Shown: one piece after another, positions 7,279 through 17,011 of the stretch
Layout: each line of letters starts with the position of its first letter
Position numbering within the stretch: the stretch's first letter is position 1
From: Pontimicrobium sp. SW4
GTDB taxonomy: Bacteria; Bacteroidota; Bacteroidia; Flavobacteriales; Flavobacteriaceae
Reading direction: 5' to 3'
Assembly: GCF_039954625.1 (NCBI RefSeq)
Contig: NZ_CP157199.1
Coordinates: 868,001 to 932,000, forward strand
Length of the DNA: 64,000 nt
Notes under the pieces: model-generated
What the model was told of the DNA's origin: nothing
Databases searched by the model: none
Seen by the model: only the letters and a program-made list of their open reading frames with translations
Program-made: the position numbers and the translations under genes

Positions 7279-9129
7279 ATGGCAGATATTATTCAGTTAT
7301 TACCAGATCATGTAGCGAACCAAATTGCTGCAGGCGAAGTCGTACAGCGTCCAGCTTCGGTTGTGAAAGAGTTGTTAGAAAACGCTATTGATGCTGGCGC
7401 AACTTCAATAAAACTTATTGTTAAAGATGCTGGTAAAACATTAATTCAAGTTATTGATAACGGTAAAGGTATGAGTGTGACTGATGCTCGTTTAAGTTTT
7501 GAGCGTCATGCAACATCAAAAATCACATCAGCCGACGATTTATTTAATTTAACCACCAAAGGTTTTCGTGGAGAGGCTTTGGCTAGTATAGCAGCCATTT
7601 CACATGTGGAGCTTAAAACAAAGCTTGATACTGACGATGTTGGTACATATATAAAAATAGAAGGAAGCGAGGTGGTTTCGCAAGAGGTTATTGCAACTCC
7701 AACAGGAACGTCTATCGCTGTAAAAAATCTTTTTTTTAATATTCCTGCGAGACGTAATTTTTTAAAATCCAATACGGTAGAATCCAGACATATCATCGAT
7801 GAATTTAATCGTGTAACCTTGGCACATCCAAACATCACTTTTGTTATGTATCATAATGGAAGTGAGCTATTCAACTTGCCAATTACCAATAAAAGACAGC
7901 GTTTAGTAAATGTTTTTGGTGGAAAAACCAATGAAAAATTAGTGCCTGTTGAAGAATCAACAGAGGTTTTAAAAATATCAGGATTTGTCGGTAAGCCGCA
8001 GTTCGCTAGAAAAACTAGAGGCGAGCAATTCTTTTTTGTAAATAATCGATATATAAAAAGTGGTTATTTAAACCATGCAGTAAATGCAGCGTTTGAAGGC
8101 TTGCTGCGAGAAGGTACACACGCTAGTTACTTTTTATATTTAGAAGTTGACCCAAAAACGATAGACATTAACATTCACCCTACAAAAACTGAGATTAAGT
8201 TTGATGACGAACATACGCTTTACGCTTTATTGCGTTCATCAGTAAAACATAGTTTAGGACAATTTAATATTGCGCCAGTTTTAGATTTTGAGCACAACAG
8301 CAGTATGGATACGCCTTATGATTATAAAAATAAGCAAGCATCGAATCCTATTGTTGAAGTAGATAGAAGTTTTAATCCATTTAAAAACGAAAAAAATTCT
8401 GGCAGAAATTCTGGAACTTCATTTAAAAAAGAAACTGCTAGTAGTTGGGAAAGTTTATATGTTGGTTTAGAATCTAAAGGTAATAACAAAACGGAAGTAT
8501 TTAGTCGACTACAAGTTGAAAACGACGAAGAAATGCCTTCGATGTTTGATGACGCCAATAAAGAGAAGACACAAAAGACGTTTCAGGTTCATGGAAAGTA
8601 TATTGTTAACACCATTAAATCGGGAATGTTGTTTATTGACCAACATATGGCACATCAACGTGTGTTGTATGAACAATTTTTGCAACATATTACAGTTAAA
8701 GAAGCTGTGAGTCAACAATTACTATTTCCTTTAAAAATGGAGTTTTCTAATATGGAAATTGCCATATTGGCGAATTTTAGAGAACAATTAGAGCAAACAG
8801 GATTTGTGTTTTCTAAGTTGGAAGGCGATACGATTGAAATATCAGGTATACCTATAAGTGTTGAAGCTTCTAAGGCTTCAGAAGTATTGGAAAGACTTAT
8901 TAACGATGTTGAAAATGAAGTGCCTGATAATCATTTTAGTCAAACAGACTTAATAGCAAAAAGCTTAGCAAAAAGTTTAGCAATAAAAAAAGGACAATAT
9001 TTAACATTGCAAGAACAGGAGCATTTAGTAAATAGTTTATTTGCTTGCAAAGAACCTTCAGTTTCACCGACAAATAGAGCAACGTTTATTACTATGCAAG
9101 TTGATGATATTGATAAAAAATTTAATTAG
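7279..9129 (+). CDS. mutL: DNA mismatch repair protein MutL
   Basis: A 616-residue GHKL ATPase linking MutS mismatch recognition to strand removal. The ATPase motifs are ELLENAIDAGAT (about 31), DNGKGM (about 61) and GFRGEAL (about 96). A variable linker covers roughly 330-430 and a C-terminal dimerisation domain follows. The usual endonuclease motif DQHA(x)2E(x)4E reads DQHMAHQRVLYE near 452, with M and Q replacing A and E, so nicking activity is uncertain. It is followed six bases later by a rhomboid gene. Confidence 0.96.
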   Translation: MADIIQLLPDHVANQIAAGEVVQRPASVVKELLENAIDAGATSIKLIVKDAGKTLIQVIDNGKGMSVTDARLSFERHATSKITSADDLFNLTTKGFRGEALASIAAISHVELKTKLDTDDVGTYIKIEGSEVVSQEVIATPTGTSIAVKNLFFNIPARRNFLKSNTVESRHIIDEFNRVTLAHPNITFVMYHNGSELFNLPITNKRQRLVNVFGGKTNEKLVPVEESTEVLKISGFVGKPQFARKTRGEQFFFVNNRYIKSGYLNHAVNAAFEGLLREGTHASYFLYLEVDPKTIDINIHPTKTEIKFDDEHTLYALLRSSVKHSLGQFNIAPVLDFEHNSSMDTPYDYKNKQASNPIVEVDRSFNPFKNEKNSGRNSGTSFKKETASSWESLYVGLESKGNNKTEVFSRLQVENDEEMPSMFDDANKEKTQKTFQVHGKYIVNTIKSGMLFIDQHMAHQRVLYEQFLQHITVKEAVSQQLLFPLKMEFSNMEIAILANFREQLEQTGFVFSKLEGDTIEISGIPISVEASKASEVLERLINDVENEVPDNHFSQTDLIAKSLAKSLAIKKGQYLTLQEQEHLVNSLFACKEPSVSPTNRATFITMQVDDIDKKFN

Positions 9130-9134
9130 AAGAA

Positions 9135-9893
9135 ATGATGAGAGGCATAACAGATACAGTAAAGCATTTATTAATCATCAACGTGATTATGTTTATAGGT
9201 ACTATGCTTGTTGGTGGTGGAAATGGTGAGTTATTTTATAAATGGTTTGCATTATATTTTCCAAAGAATGATTTGTTTCAACCTTGGCAAGTAATCACCC
9301 ACATGTTTATGCATGGTGGCTTTACGCATTTATTGTTCAATATGTTTGCACTTTGGATGTTTGGTACAGCTGTGGAGCAACAATTAGGAAGTAAAAAGTT
9401 TTTATTTATTTATATCTCCGCAGGCTTTGGAGCCATGTTATTTCAGCTAGGATATTATTATTTCAATTATATGCCACTTCATGGAGAATTAATTGGTTCT
9501 GGTTTAACTAGTGACCAAATAATTCAAATGCTCACTACTAATGAAGCGATTAATGGTATTAGTGAGATTCAGTTTTTAAAGCTGAAGGAACTTTTTCCAA
9601 TCTTTAATGCATCCATGGTTGGAGCTTCAGGTTGTATTATGGGAGTATTAGCTGCTTTTGGGATGATGAATCCTGAAGCTAAATTGATGCTTATCTTTTT
9701 GCCTATTCCAATAAAAGCAAAGTATTTTATTCCTGGAATTATTATTCTTGATATTGTTTCTGCATTAACAGGACAGTCATTCTTTAGCCCAAGTAATACT
9801 GCTTATATGGCTCACGTTGGTGGTGCTATTACTGGATTTATCATTATGTGGTACTGGAAAAAGAATCAATTTAACCGAAACCGTTGGAATTAA
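9135..9893 (+). CDS. rhomboid-family intramembrane serine protease
   Basis: A 252-residue polytopic protein. Hallmarks are the HGGFTHLLFNMFALW segment near residue 59, the catalytic Ser in GASGCIMG at about 163, and the catalytic His in AHVGGAITG at about 225. It cleaves substrates within the inner membrane; the substrate is unknown. It is tightly coupled behind mutL and directly followed by a second rhomboid gene, one base apart. Confidence 0.9.
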   Translation: MMRGITDTVKHLLIINVIMFIGTMLVGGGNGELFYKWFALYFPKNDLFQPWQVITHMFMHGGFTHLLFNMFALWMFGTAVEQQLGSKKFLFIYISAGFGAMLFQLGYYYFNYMPLHGELIGSGLTSDQIIQMLTTNEAINGISEIQFLKLKELFPIFNASMVGASGCIMGVLAAFGMMNPEAKLMLIFLPIPIKAKYFIPGIIILDIVSALTGQSFFSPSNTAYMAHVGGAITGFIIMWYWKKNQFNRNRWN

Positions 9894-9894
9894 A

Positions 9895-10800
9895 ATGACG
9901 TCGTTAACTCACGATATCCAAGATAAGCTTAAACGATTAACTGCCTTTGAGAAAATAATCGCAGCTAACGTTGTTGTTTATATAATTGGCTGGTTGATTG
10001 CTAATTTTTCGAGTGCATCCAGAAGACAGAGTTTAGCTTGGTTGGAGTTGCCAAAAGAATTTTCGGAATTTATATTTCAGCCTTGGTCCATCATCACTTA
10101 TGGTTTTGTACATGTGGGTTTTTGGCATTTATTTTTTAATATGCTAGTGCTATATTTTATTGGTCGTTCACTCTCTAATTTATTCAGTAGCAAATTATCA
10201 CTCAATATTTATTTTTTAGGAATAATTACAGGAGCATTAGCGTATATGTTAGCATTTGTTGTTTTCCCTAATGGTATTTTAAAATCTACAGGGTCATTAA
10301 TTGGTGCTTCTGCAGGTGTTAGGGCAGTATTAATCTTTTTATGCGCTTACATGCCTAATTATGAAGTTAGAATAGTAAATTTTAATATTAAACTGTTGTA
10401 CATAGGATTGGTGTTTGTATTCTTGGATGTTGTAGGTTTATTAAATTCAATGTCGGCAGATATACCATCAAATTCAAATATTGGAGGAAATATTGCTCAT
10501 ATAGGCGGTATTCTTTTGGGTTTTTTATACGCTACGCAATTAAAAAAGGGTACAGATATCGGTAAAGATTTTGAGCGTATTATGGATAGTGTTTCGAGCC
10601 TATTTTCTAAAAAATCAAGGTTAAAAACTGTTCATAGGTCAAAAACAAAGGGAAAGGCTTATGCAGGACATACTAAAGATGAATTTGACGAGTTTAATAA
10701 ACAGAAGCAAATCGATATTATATTAGACAAGATAAGCAAGAGTGGTTACGAAAGTTTAAGCAAGGAGGAAAAAGAATTTTTATTCAGATCTGGAAAGTAA
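9895..10800 (+). CDS. rhomboid-family protease with a cytosolic C-terminal tail
   Basis: A 301-residue paralogue of the previous protein. The start at 9895 was chosen because the longer frame lies inside the upstream gene. The core has HVGFWHLFFNMLVLYF, the catalytic Ser in GASAGV at about 137, and the His in AHIGGILLG at about 201. A charged tail of about 70 residues (FSKKSRLKTVHRSK to the end) follows, ending in a short helical motif with ILDKISKSGYESLSKEEKEF that is seen after many Bacteroidota rhomboids. Confidence 0.88.
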   Translation: MTSLTHDIQDKLKRLTAFEKIIAANVVVYIIGWLIANFSSASRRQSLAWLELPKEFSEFIFQPWSIITYGFVHVGFWHLFFNMLVLYFIGRSLSNLFSSKLSLNIYFLGIITGALAYMLAFVVFPNGILKSTGSLIGASAGVRAVLIFLCAYMPNYEVRIVNFNIKLLYIGLVFVFLDVVGLLNSMSADIPSNSNIGGNIAHIGGILLGFLYATQLKKGTDIGKDFERIMDSVSSLFSKKSRLKTVHRSKTKGKAYAGHTKDEFDEFNKQKQIDIILDKISKSGYESLSKEEKEFLFRSGK

Positions 10801-10808
10801 AAAGCGCT

Positions 10809-11834
10809 ATGAAGCAATTAAAAGGTTCAGAAAAAATTATCTTCTTCATCAATTCTCTGGTGGCTGCTGTACTATTATTATCCTACCTTTTACCTTATGT
10901 AGCTCCTAAAAATTTCGCCTTCCTTTCTGTATTAAGTTTAGCAGTTCCGCTATTTATTATTTTAAACGCACTATTCATGTTGTATTGGCTGTTAAAAGCC
11001 AAAAAGCACCTACTTTTATCAGGTTTAGTATTGTTATTGGGCTACAGTTATGTGGGGTCATTATATAAGTTTTCATCTTCAAAAAATGTTGAAGAAGACA
11101 ACAATATCTCAATAATGAACTACAATGTTAGATTATTTAATTTATATAATTGGATAGACAACGATAGCGTTGAACAAGAAATTATAGAACTCATTAAACA
11201 GGATAACCCTGATGTTATTTCTTTTCAAGAATACCATCCTCACGAACGTATTGACTTGTCTTTTTATAAGTATAAATATGAAAAGCTTTCTGGGAATCGA
11301 GTAAAATATGGGCAAGCCATTTTTTCTAAATACCCTATTATTGGTTCTGGTTCAGTGGAATTTCCAAACACTGCTAATAATGCTATTTATGCTGACATAG
11401 TAAAAGGTAATGACACTGTAAGAGTGTATAATGTGCATTTACAATCGCTACATATTGATGCGAACGTTGAAAGCTTAAAAAAAGAGGATTCCGAAAAACT
11501 TATTAATAAGGTAAGTGAAACGTTTAAAATGCAACAAGAACAAGCCGAATTGTTTATTAAGCATAAAGAACAATCACCTTATAAAATGGTGATTTGTGGC
11601 GATTTTAATAACTCTCCCTATTCGTATGTTTATAAAGAGATAAAAGGCGATTTAAAAGATAGTTTTGAAGAAGCTGGTAATGGTTTTGGAAGAACATTTA
11701 ATTTTAAATATTTCCCTGTCCGAATTGATTTTATTTTAGTTGATGACGCTTTTGAAGTCAATAGCTTTAAAGTGTATGAAGAAAAGTTATCCGACCATTA
11801 CCCAATTCGGGCAAAAGTAAGTTTACATAAATAA
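10809..11834 (+). CDS. endonuclease/exonuclease/phosphatase family membrane protein
   Basis: A 341-residue protein with three N-terminal membrane segments (about 12-30, 35-57 and 65-80) followed by an EEP domain. Catalytic motifs are MNYNVRLFN (about 99), SFQEYH (about 138), YNVHLQSL (about 205), CGDFNNSPYS (about 260), RIDFILVDD (about 305) and SDHYPI (about 328). The domain should be extracytoplasmic. Substrate could be nucleic acid, phosphoinositide-like or lipid; not known. It completes the mutL-rhomboid run and overlaps the next convergent gene by 12 bases. Confidence 0.82.
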   Translation: MKQLKGSEKIIFFINSLVAAVLLLSYLLPYVAPKNFAFLSVLSLAVPLFIILNALFMLYWLLKAKKHLLLSGLVLLLGYSYVGSLYKFSSSKNVEEDNNISIMNYNVRLFNLYNWIDNDSVEQEIIELIKQDNPDVISFQEYHPHERIDLSFYKYKYEKLSGNRVKYGQAIFSKYPIIGSGSVEFPNTANNAIYADIVKGNDTVRVYNVHLQSLHIDANVESLKKEDSEKLINKVSETFKMQQEQAELFIKHKEQSPYKMVICGDFNNSPYSYVYKEIKGDLKDSFEEAGNGFGRTFNFKYFPVRIDFILVDDAFEVNSFKVYEEKLSDHYPIRAKVSLHK

Positions 11835-12131
11835 ACAATCGCACCAATCTGCGATAATGTGAATGCAGAGACCAATTCCAAGTAGTCTTGTTTTCTTTAT
11901 AAAAGTTAGAATAATATATCCACCAATAGCAAAATAGGAGTGCAGTGGGTGAAAATTAATGCTACATCTATTAGCATCAAAAATTGGAGAAGCGAGAAGA
12001 TGGTCTAAGTCAATTAACATCGTCGCTATCATAATTAGAAATGCCTTTCTCCAATCATTTTTAAAAAAGATTAAAGCAATAAATAGCGGAATCAAAAAAT
12101 GAATACCATAATGTACAAATGGCTGCAACAT
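11823..12131 (-). CDS. DUF6122 membrane protein
   Basis: A 102-residue, mostly hydrophobic protein. Conserved polar residues sit in HYGIHF (7-12), DLDHLLASP (about 41-49), FHPLHSY (about 60) and HIIADWCDC (about 91-99), which resembles the scattered His/Asp pattern of membrane-bound metal-dependent hydrolases. Activity is unproven. It overlaps WbqC by one base (start/stop) and runs into the EEP gene end. Confidence 0.7.
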   Translation of the reverse strand: MLQPFVHYGIHFLIPLFIALIFFKNDWRKAFLIMIATMLIDLDHLLASPIFDANRCSINFHPLHSYFAIGGYIILTFIKKTRLLGIGLCIHIIADWCDCLFM

Positions 12132-12751
12132 TAGAATTGTATTTTTTGTGATTGTAGGTAAGGAACAGTATTGGTGCCTTCGTTGAATAACAAGTCTAGG
12201 ATGCTCAAATTATTTATGTAACCATGCTTATTTGAGAAAACTTGCGTGTAAGGTTCAAATTGATATTTTTTTTCCTTTCTGGCATTAACCAAGCGCCTGT
12301 AATCTAAACAATTGCTTGGTTTAGTTTCAAATACCGAAGTTATTTGATAGTTGAAATCTAGCTGTAAGCAATTAAAAACCACTTCCAGGCATTTAAAATT
12401 AAAGTCTAAAATAAACGTTTGCTTACTATGGAATAAAGGTGCTAGGTCATCTTCATAAAATTCAAAAAAAGGAGATGTTCTATAGGCACTTTGTAACGAT
12501 TTCCAATGTAACGCTTGCCATTTGTTGTCATTAAAAATTTTAATGTCTCGATATAGTTGTCTGTTTTTTTGCGAATAGATTACAGGAATCGTTAATGCTA
12601 ATTTACCATTTGCGCCATAAATATTTGCCCTATTTCTATAGGTTTGTTTTTGATAATTATCATGAACTTCAAACAGCAACTTCTCTGAATGAATCATACT
12701 TACAAAGTGAGCAACATTTGGAAAATATGTTGGATGTATTAATACGTTCAT
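12131..12751 (-). CDS. WbqC-family protein
   Basis: A 206-residue soluble protein with the WbqC opening IHPTYFPNVAHF (residues 5-16), then YQKQTYRNRANIYGANG and the segment WKSLQSAYRTSPFFEFYEDDL. Family members occur in surface polysaccharide loci and are thought to act in amino-sugar transfer, but the chemistry is not settled. In flavobacteria the gene is usually next to lepB, as here, so a direct role in envelope assembly is plausible. Confidence 0.85.
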   Translation of the reverse strand: MNVLIHPTYFPNVAHFVSMIHSEKLLFEVHDNYQKQTYRNRANIYGANGKLALTIPVIYSQKNRQLYRDIKIFNDNKWQALHWKSLQSAYRTSPFFEFYEDDLAPLFHSKQTFILDFNFKCLEVVFNCLQLDFNYQITSVFETKPSNCLDYRRLVNARKEKKYQFEPYTQVFSNKHGYINNLSILDLLFNEGTNTVPYLQSQKIQF

Positions 12752-12763
12752 TTGTTGATGCGT

Positions 12764-13126
12764 TTATTTGTTTATTTGATAATTCCTCAACGCGTTTAAT
12801 TTATTGGTAATACTTTCAATTTGTTGTCTAAGTGGTTTGTATTCTGATTCATTGATAAATTTTAAATCGTGAGCAATGATTATTTGATTTAAAACTTCTA
12901 CAGCAGAACTAAAGGCCATTACAGTAAAATGTGCTTTGTCTTTATTGGTTTTTCTAGCAGAACCTTCAGCAATGTTAGAACAAATCGAAATTGAAGCTCT
13001 TTTTAATTGTGATGTCAAGCCAAATTTTTCCTCATCAGGAAATTTTTTAGTAATGAAATAGATGTTTTTAGAAAGCTCTTTAGCTTCAATCCAGACTTCT
13101 AATTTTTCAAAACTGTACGTATACAT
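12764..13126 (-). CDS. four helix bundle protein (IVS / S23 family)
   Basis: A 120-residue all-helical protein with the family signatures FEKLEVWIEAKELSKNIY, LTSQLKRASISICSNIAEGSAR and LNQIIIAHDLKFI. First known from intervening sequences of 23S rRNA genes; here it is a free-standing gene between wbqC and lepB. It forms pentamers in the solved members; the function is unknown. It may be a passenger insertion, since lepB and wbqC neighbour each other in relatives. Confidence 0.88.
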   Translation of the reverse strand: MYTYSFEKLEVWIEAKELSKNIYFITKKFPDEEKFGLTSQLKRASISICSNIAEGSARKTNKDKAHFTVMAFSSAVEVLNQIIIAHDLKFINESEYKPLRQQIESITNKLNALRNYQINK

Positions 13127-13155
13127 ATCAAATCAACAAATCAACAAAAAACGAA

Positions 13156-14745
13156 TTAACTATTTGCCTTTTTATGTTTGCGCCATTTTTTAAATCCATA
13201 ATATCCGAATAACAGTACTAAAAATGGAATTAAATATGATACAGGTTCTCCACTTCCATGAACAGTTGTAAAGAAACGTTCCCAACGTGGGTTTTTTAAA
13301 CCATCCCAACTCATCCAAATAAATACAGGTTTTCCAACCACATGATTAAATGGCACAAAACCCCAAGCTCTCGCATCTAGTGAGTTATGACGGTTGTCTC
13401 CCATCATCCAATAATAATTTTGCTTAAAGGTATAGTTGGTTGCTAATTGATTATTAATAAAAATTTGATTGCCTTCAACACGAAGACTATTACCTTCATA
13501 TTCTTCAATAACCCTTTTGTATAGTGGAAGTACTTCTAAATTAATATCTATTGTTTTTCCTTCTTCAGGAATATAAAGTGGTCCAAAAAAATCGTTATTC
13601 CAATTATAATCAGGATGATGTGGAAAAATATTTGGGTCTCTCGCACCTTTTTCTTGTTTGTTTGGCGTGATACTTAAAACATTTGGATGGTTTTTAAATC
13701 TACTTAAAGCTTCATCAGAAATAGCAGAAAAATAGTAAGTGTTTTGTTGATTAATTATATCAAAATCATCTGTAATATCATACCTTTCTTTAAGCAGTTG
13801 TGGATTAAATTGATTGGTCTTTGGCTGTACAAAATAACTAAACTGTAACTCTGCTCTATCTGGTAATTCATTCTTTACGCCATTAATATAAATAAAACCA
13901 TCACGTACTTCTAATGAATCTCCAGGAACACCGACGCAGCGTTTTACTAGATTAATTTTTTTGTCTATTGGTTTATTAAAATTACGATTGGATAAAGATG
14001 TAAAGTATTTTATATTATCGGTTGAGTCTGCAGGACTATTAAACACGACTATTTCGTTTCTGTCTATTTTTTCAAATCCAGGTATACGTAAATATGGTAA
14101 CTGTAATTTGTTGAGCCATGAAGTTTTCTTTTTAGTAATATCATCGTTAAATAAATACGATTTCTTTTTAAGCACAGGAATGGTATCGTGAACCATTGGT
14201 GCCGCGACAGTGGTCATTGGGATTCTAGCACCATAATTCACTTTGCTTACAAATAGAAAATCACCTACTAACAAGGATTTTTCTAATGATGATGAAGGAA
14301 TAGTATAAGGCTGAATGAAATAGGTGTGTACAAGTGTTGCAGCAACAATCGCAAATAGAATAGAGTTAACCCATTCACCAGACGATGATTTAGGGTTGAT
14401 GTCTCTATTTTCAACATAGCTAACATCAGCTACATAGTTTAAGTAATAGTTGTAAAAACCAAGAGTTACAATTGCTAAAAAAGTGTCCGTATACGTGTTT
14501 TTGCCAAAACTTCTAGCTGTTTCTACCCAAACAACTGGGAACATGATAAGATTGATTATAGGAAGAAATAACAATATTGTCCACCAAGGTGAACGATTAA
14601 TAATCTTCATTAAAATAACAGCATTGTATACAGGAATAAATGCTTCCCATGCTTGTCTTCCTGCTTTTATATATAGCTTCCAAGTTCCTAATCCATGTAC
14701 TACTTGAATTATTAAAATGAATATAAGCCATTGCGTCAATGTCAT
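13156..14745 (-). CDS. lepB: signal peptidase I with N-terminal DUF5684-type membrane domain
   Basis: A 529-residue peptidase that removes signal peptides from exported proteins. Residues 1-115 form three or four membrane segments with the AWEAFIPVYNAVILMKI and RSPWW patterns of DUF5684. The S26 protease follows: the catalytic Ser is at about 153 in PSSSLEKSL, the catalytic Lys in NLVKRCVGVPGD near 268, and the conserved MGDNRHNSLDARAWGFVP near 470. A long insert between the Lys box and the final box is typical of Bacteroidota. It precedes wbqC and follows dapB. Confidence 0.94.
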   Translation of the reverse strand: MTLTQWLIFILIIQVVHGLGTWKLYIKAGRQAWEAFIPVYNAVILMKIINRSPWWTILLFLPIINLIMFPVVWVETARSFGKNTYTDTFLAIVTLGFYNYYLNYVADVSYVENRDINPKSSSGEWVNSILFAIVAATLVHTYFIQPYTIPSSSLEKSLLVGDFLFVSKVNYGARIPMTTVAAPMVHDTIPVLKKKSYLFNDDITKKKTSWLNKLQLPYLRIPGFEKIDRNEIVVFNSPADSTDNIKYFTSLSNRNFNKPIDKKINLVKRCVGVPGDSLEVRDGFIYINGVKNELPDRAELQFSYFVQPKTNQFNPQLLKERYDITDDFDIINQQNTYYFSAISDEALSRFKNHPNVLSITPNKQEKGARDPNIFPHHPDYNWNNDFFGPLYIPEEGKTIDINLEVLPLYKRVIEEYEGNSLRVEGNQIFINNQLATNYTFKQNYYWMMGDNRHNSLDARAWGFVPFNHVVGKPVFIWMSWDGLKNPRWERFFTTVHGSGEPVSYLIPFLVLLFGYYGFKKWRKHKKANS

Positions 14746-14810
14746 AATCGTAGTTTTTTGTTGTTAGTTAGTACCAAAGTCCTATTTGAGTGTTACAATA
14801 ATAAAGCATC

Positions 14811-15515
14811 TTAACCAATATTTAACACATCGTTCATTGTAAATACGCCAGTTTTTCCAATAATCCATTCAGCAGCAATAACTGCTCCTAAGGCAAAACC
14901 TTGTCTGTTATGTGCTATATGAGATATTGAAATAGTATCTACATTCGAGTTGTAATTTACAAAATGTGTACCTGGAACAGCTTCAATACGCTTTGATTCT
15001 ATCGGAATGGTGTTAGCTTCATTTTTTTTACCCAAAGACCAGCTTTTATTAGTTGTGTTTTCAATAATGCCTTCAGCCAAAGTAATAGCTGTGCCACTTG
15101 GTGCATCCAGTTTTTGAGTATGATGAATTTCCTCTATATCAACGTTATATTGAGATAAGTTAGACATCATTTTAGCTAACTGTTTATTTAACTCAAAGAA
15201 AACATTAACTCCTAAACTAAAGTTAGAAGCGTAAATAAAAGCACCATCTCGCTCTTTAGCCAAAGCAACCATCTCGTGATAGTTTTTTAGCCATCCAGTA
15301 GTTCCAGAGATAATAGGAACACCATTTTTTAAACAATTAGAAATGTTTTTAACTGCTGCTTCAGGAATACTAAAATCTATAGCAACATCAGCAGTTTTAA
15401 TATTATAATTATTTATATCATCGTTTATTTTAAGCACAATAGAATGACCTCGTTCTAAAGCTATGTTTTCGATAGCTTTTCCCATTTTTCCATAGCCAAG
15501 TAATGCAATTTTCAT
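14811..15515 (-). CDS. dapB: 4-hydroxy-tetrahydrodipicolinate reductase
   Basis: A 234-residue NAD(P)H-dependent enzyme of the lysine and diaminopimelate route. The Rossmann start is LLGYGKMGKAIE (residues 4-15). The catalytic segment is EEIHHTQKLDAPSGTA near 130, with the His-His pair and the K-x-DAPSGTA substrate loop. SGTTGW near 92 is also typical. It is shorter than the 270-residue enterobacterial enzyme, normal for this phylum. It lies 4 bases after DUF5683 in a parA-parB-DUF5683-dapB-lepB run. Confidence 0.96.
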   Translation of the reverse strand: MKIALLGYGKMGKAIENIALERGHSIVLKINDDINNYNIKTADVAIDFSIPEAAVKNISNCLKNGVPIISGTTGWLKNYHEMVALAKERDGAFIYASNFSLGVNVFFELNKQLAKMMSNLSQYNVDIEEIHHTQKLDAPSGTAITLAEGIIENTTNKSWSLGKKNEANTIPIESKRIEAVPGTHFVNYNSNVDTISISHIAHNRQGFALGAVIAAEWIIGKTGVFTMNDVLNIG

Positions 15516-15519
15516 CTGT

Positions 15520-16122
15520 TTAAAATTTAAAACCTACGGTAAGTCCTAAGTTGGTTGTAGCATCCATTTCGTTGAAGTTAAAATGTGGTTTTATAGCCAA
15601 ATTATCATCCACATTATATTGTAGTAAATGTGCATCTACATTGGCGTCGATAATGTTTAAAGCGTATAAGCCAATGGTGACCAATAATGAAATTTCTTTG
15701 TTTCTGCGCAAAGTACGCTGTGCTCTAATTAAACCGTCGTTAGATATGTTTGGTGATGATAACGGGCTTCCGTCAGTGCTTTCTCCCCAAAATTCATCAT
15801 CACTAAAACCAGCCAAACGCCGTTTATAAGCATTTCGGTAGCGTTTATAATCTTTATTATTATCTGCATAGAAATAAATACCCGTTCCTAAAGCGGCATA
15901 GACTATTGGGATTTTCCAGTATTTTTTATTGTATGCTTGCCCTAATCCTGGTAAAATAGCAGAATAAAATGCTGCTTTTGATGGTCGTAAAGGGTCAAAT
16001 GAATCTTTAATAATAGTATCTTGAATCACTATGTTTTCACCAAGAATATCACTATTATTTTGAGAGATGACTACGAAGGGAAGTAGCGATAATGCAACTA
16101 AAAGGAGACCCTTATTTTTCAC
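15520..16122 (-). CDS. DUF5683 domain protein
   Basis: A 200-residue exported protein with a signal peptide (residues 1-20, ending near VISQ). The core has FYSAILPGLGQAYNKKYWKIPIVYAALGTGIYFY, a membrane-associated motif conserved across Bacteroidota, and a C-terminal beta strand ending in VGFKF that could sit in the outer membrane. Function unknown. It is reliably found between parB and dapB, and its start overlaps the end of parB by 11 bases. Confidence 0.85.
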   Translation of the reverse strand: MKNKGLLLVALSLLPFVVISQNNSDILGENIVIQDTIIKDSFDPLRPSKAAFYSAILPGLGQAYNKKYWKIPIVYAALGTGIYFYADNNKDYKRYRNAYKRRLAGFSDDEFWGESTDGSPLSSPNISNDGLIRAQRTLRRNKEISLLVTIGLYALNIIDANVDAHLLQYNVDDNLAIKPHFNFNEMDATTNLGLTVGFKF

Positions 16123-17011
16123 GTCTAACTAATTTCTTTATTCTATTAAAATCTTCTTCAGAATGAAATGGAATAGTAATCTTTCCGCTACCATTCTTTC
16201 CTAGTTTAACGTCAATTTTATGACCAAAATACTCCGATATTTCTTTAACACCTTTTTTAATGTACTTAGGTGTTTCTATTATTTTTGGCACAATTGCTTC
16301 TTTGTTTTCATGATAGTTTTTAACTAAACGCTCAGTATCTCTAACAGACAATTTGTTAGTTAATATTTTTTCATAAATCTCAAGTTGAGCAACTTGATTT
16401 TCAATGTTAATAATTGCTCGACCATGTCCCATTGAGATAAACCCATCACGCATTCCTGTTTGAATAATTGGATCTAGTTTCAATAAACGTAAGTAGTTGG
16501 CAATAGTAGAACGTTTTTTGCCTACACGTTCGCTCATTTGCTCTTGCGTAAGATTTATTTCGTCAATTAAACGCTGATATGATAAAGCGATTTCAATTGG
16601 GTCTAAATCTTGACGTTGAATATTTTCAACCAATGCCATCTCTAGAGATTCTTGGTCATTGGCAATTCTAATATACGCAGGAATGGTTTTTAAACCTAAT
16701 AATGAAGATGCTCTAAAACGACGCTCACCAGACACTAATTGGTATTTGTTAAATGCAATTTTGCGAACAGTTATTGGTTGAATAACACCTAACTCCTTAA
16801 TAGATGAAGCTAATTCACGAAGGGATTCTTCGTTAAATTTTGTTCTAGGTTGAAATGGATTTACCTCAATGCGATCTAATTCTAATTCTATAATATTTCC
16901 AACCACTTTATCTGCATTTTTGTCTTGTGCAGATTGTATATCGTTACTAGGATCTTTTAAAAGTGCCGAAAGTCCTCTACCGAGTGCTTGTTTTTTTGTT
17001 GCCTTCGCCAT
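16112..17011 (-). CDS. parB: chromosome partitioning protein ParB
   Basis: A 299-residue CTP-dependent DNA clamp that loads at parS and works with ParA in origin segregation. The N-terminus (KKQALGRGLSALL) recruits ParA. The CTP-binding motif GERRFRAS is at about 95-102. The helix-turn-helix spans about 150-190 (LTQEQMSERVGKKRSTIANYLRLL), and a C-terminal dimerisation domain follows. No parS site is recognised within the window. Confidence 0.96.
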   Translation of the reverse strand: MAKATKKQALGRGLSALLKDPSNDIQSAQDKNADKVVGNIIELELDRIEVNPFQPRTKFNEESLRELASSIKELGVIQPITVRKIAFNKYQLVSGERRFRASSLLGLKTIPAYIRIANDQESLEMALVENIQRQDLDPIEIALSYQRLIDEINLTQEQMSERVGKKRSTIANYLRLLKLDPIIQTGMRDGFISMGHGRAIINIENQVAQLEIYEKILTNKLSVRDTERLVKNYHENKEAIVPKIIETPKYIKKGVKEISEYFGHKIDVKLGKNGSGKITIPFHSEEDFNRIKKLVRREK

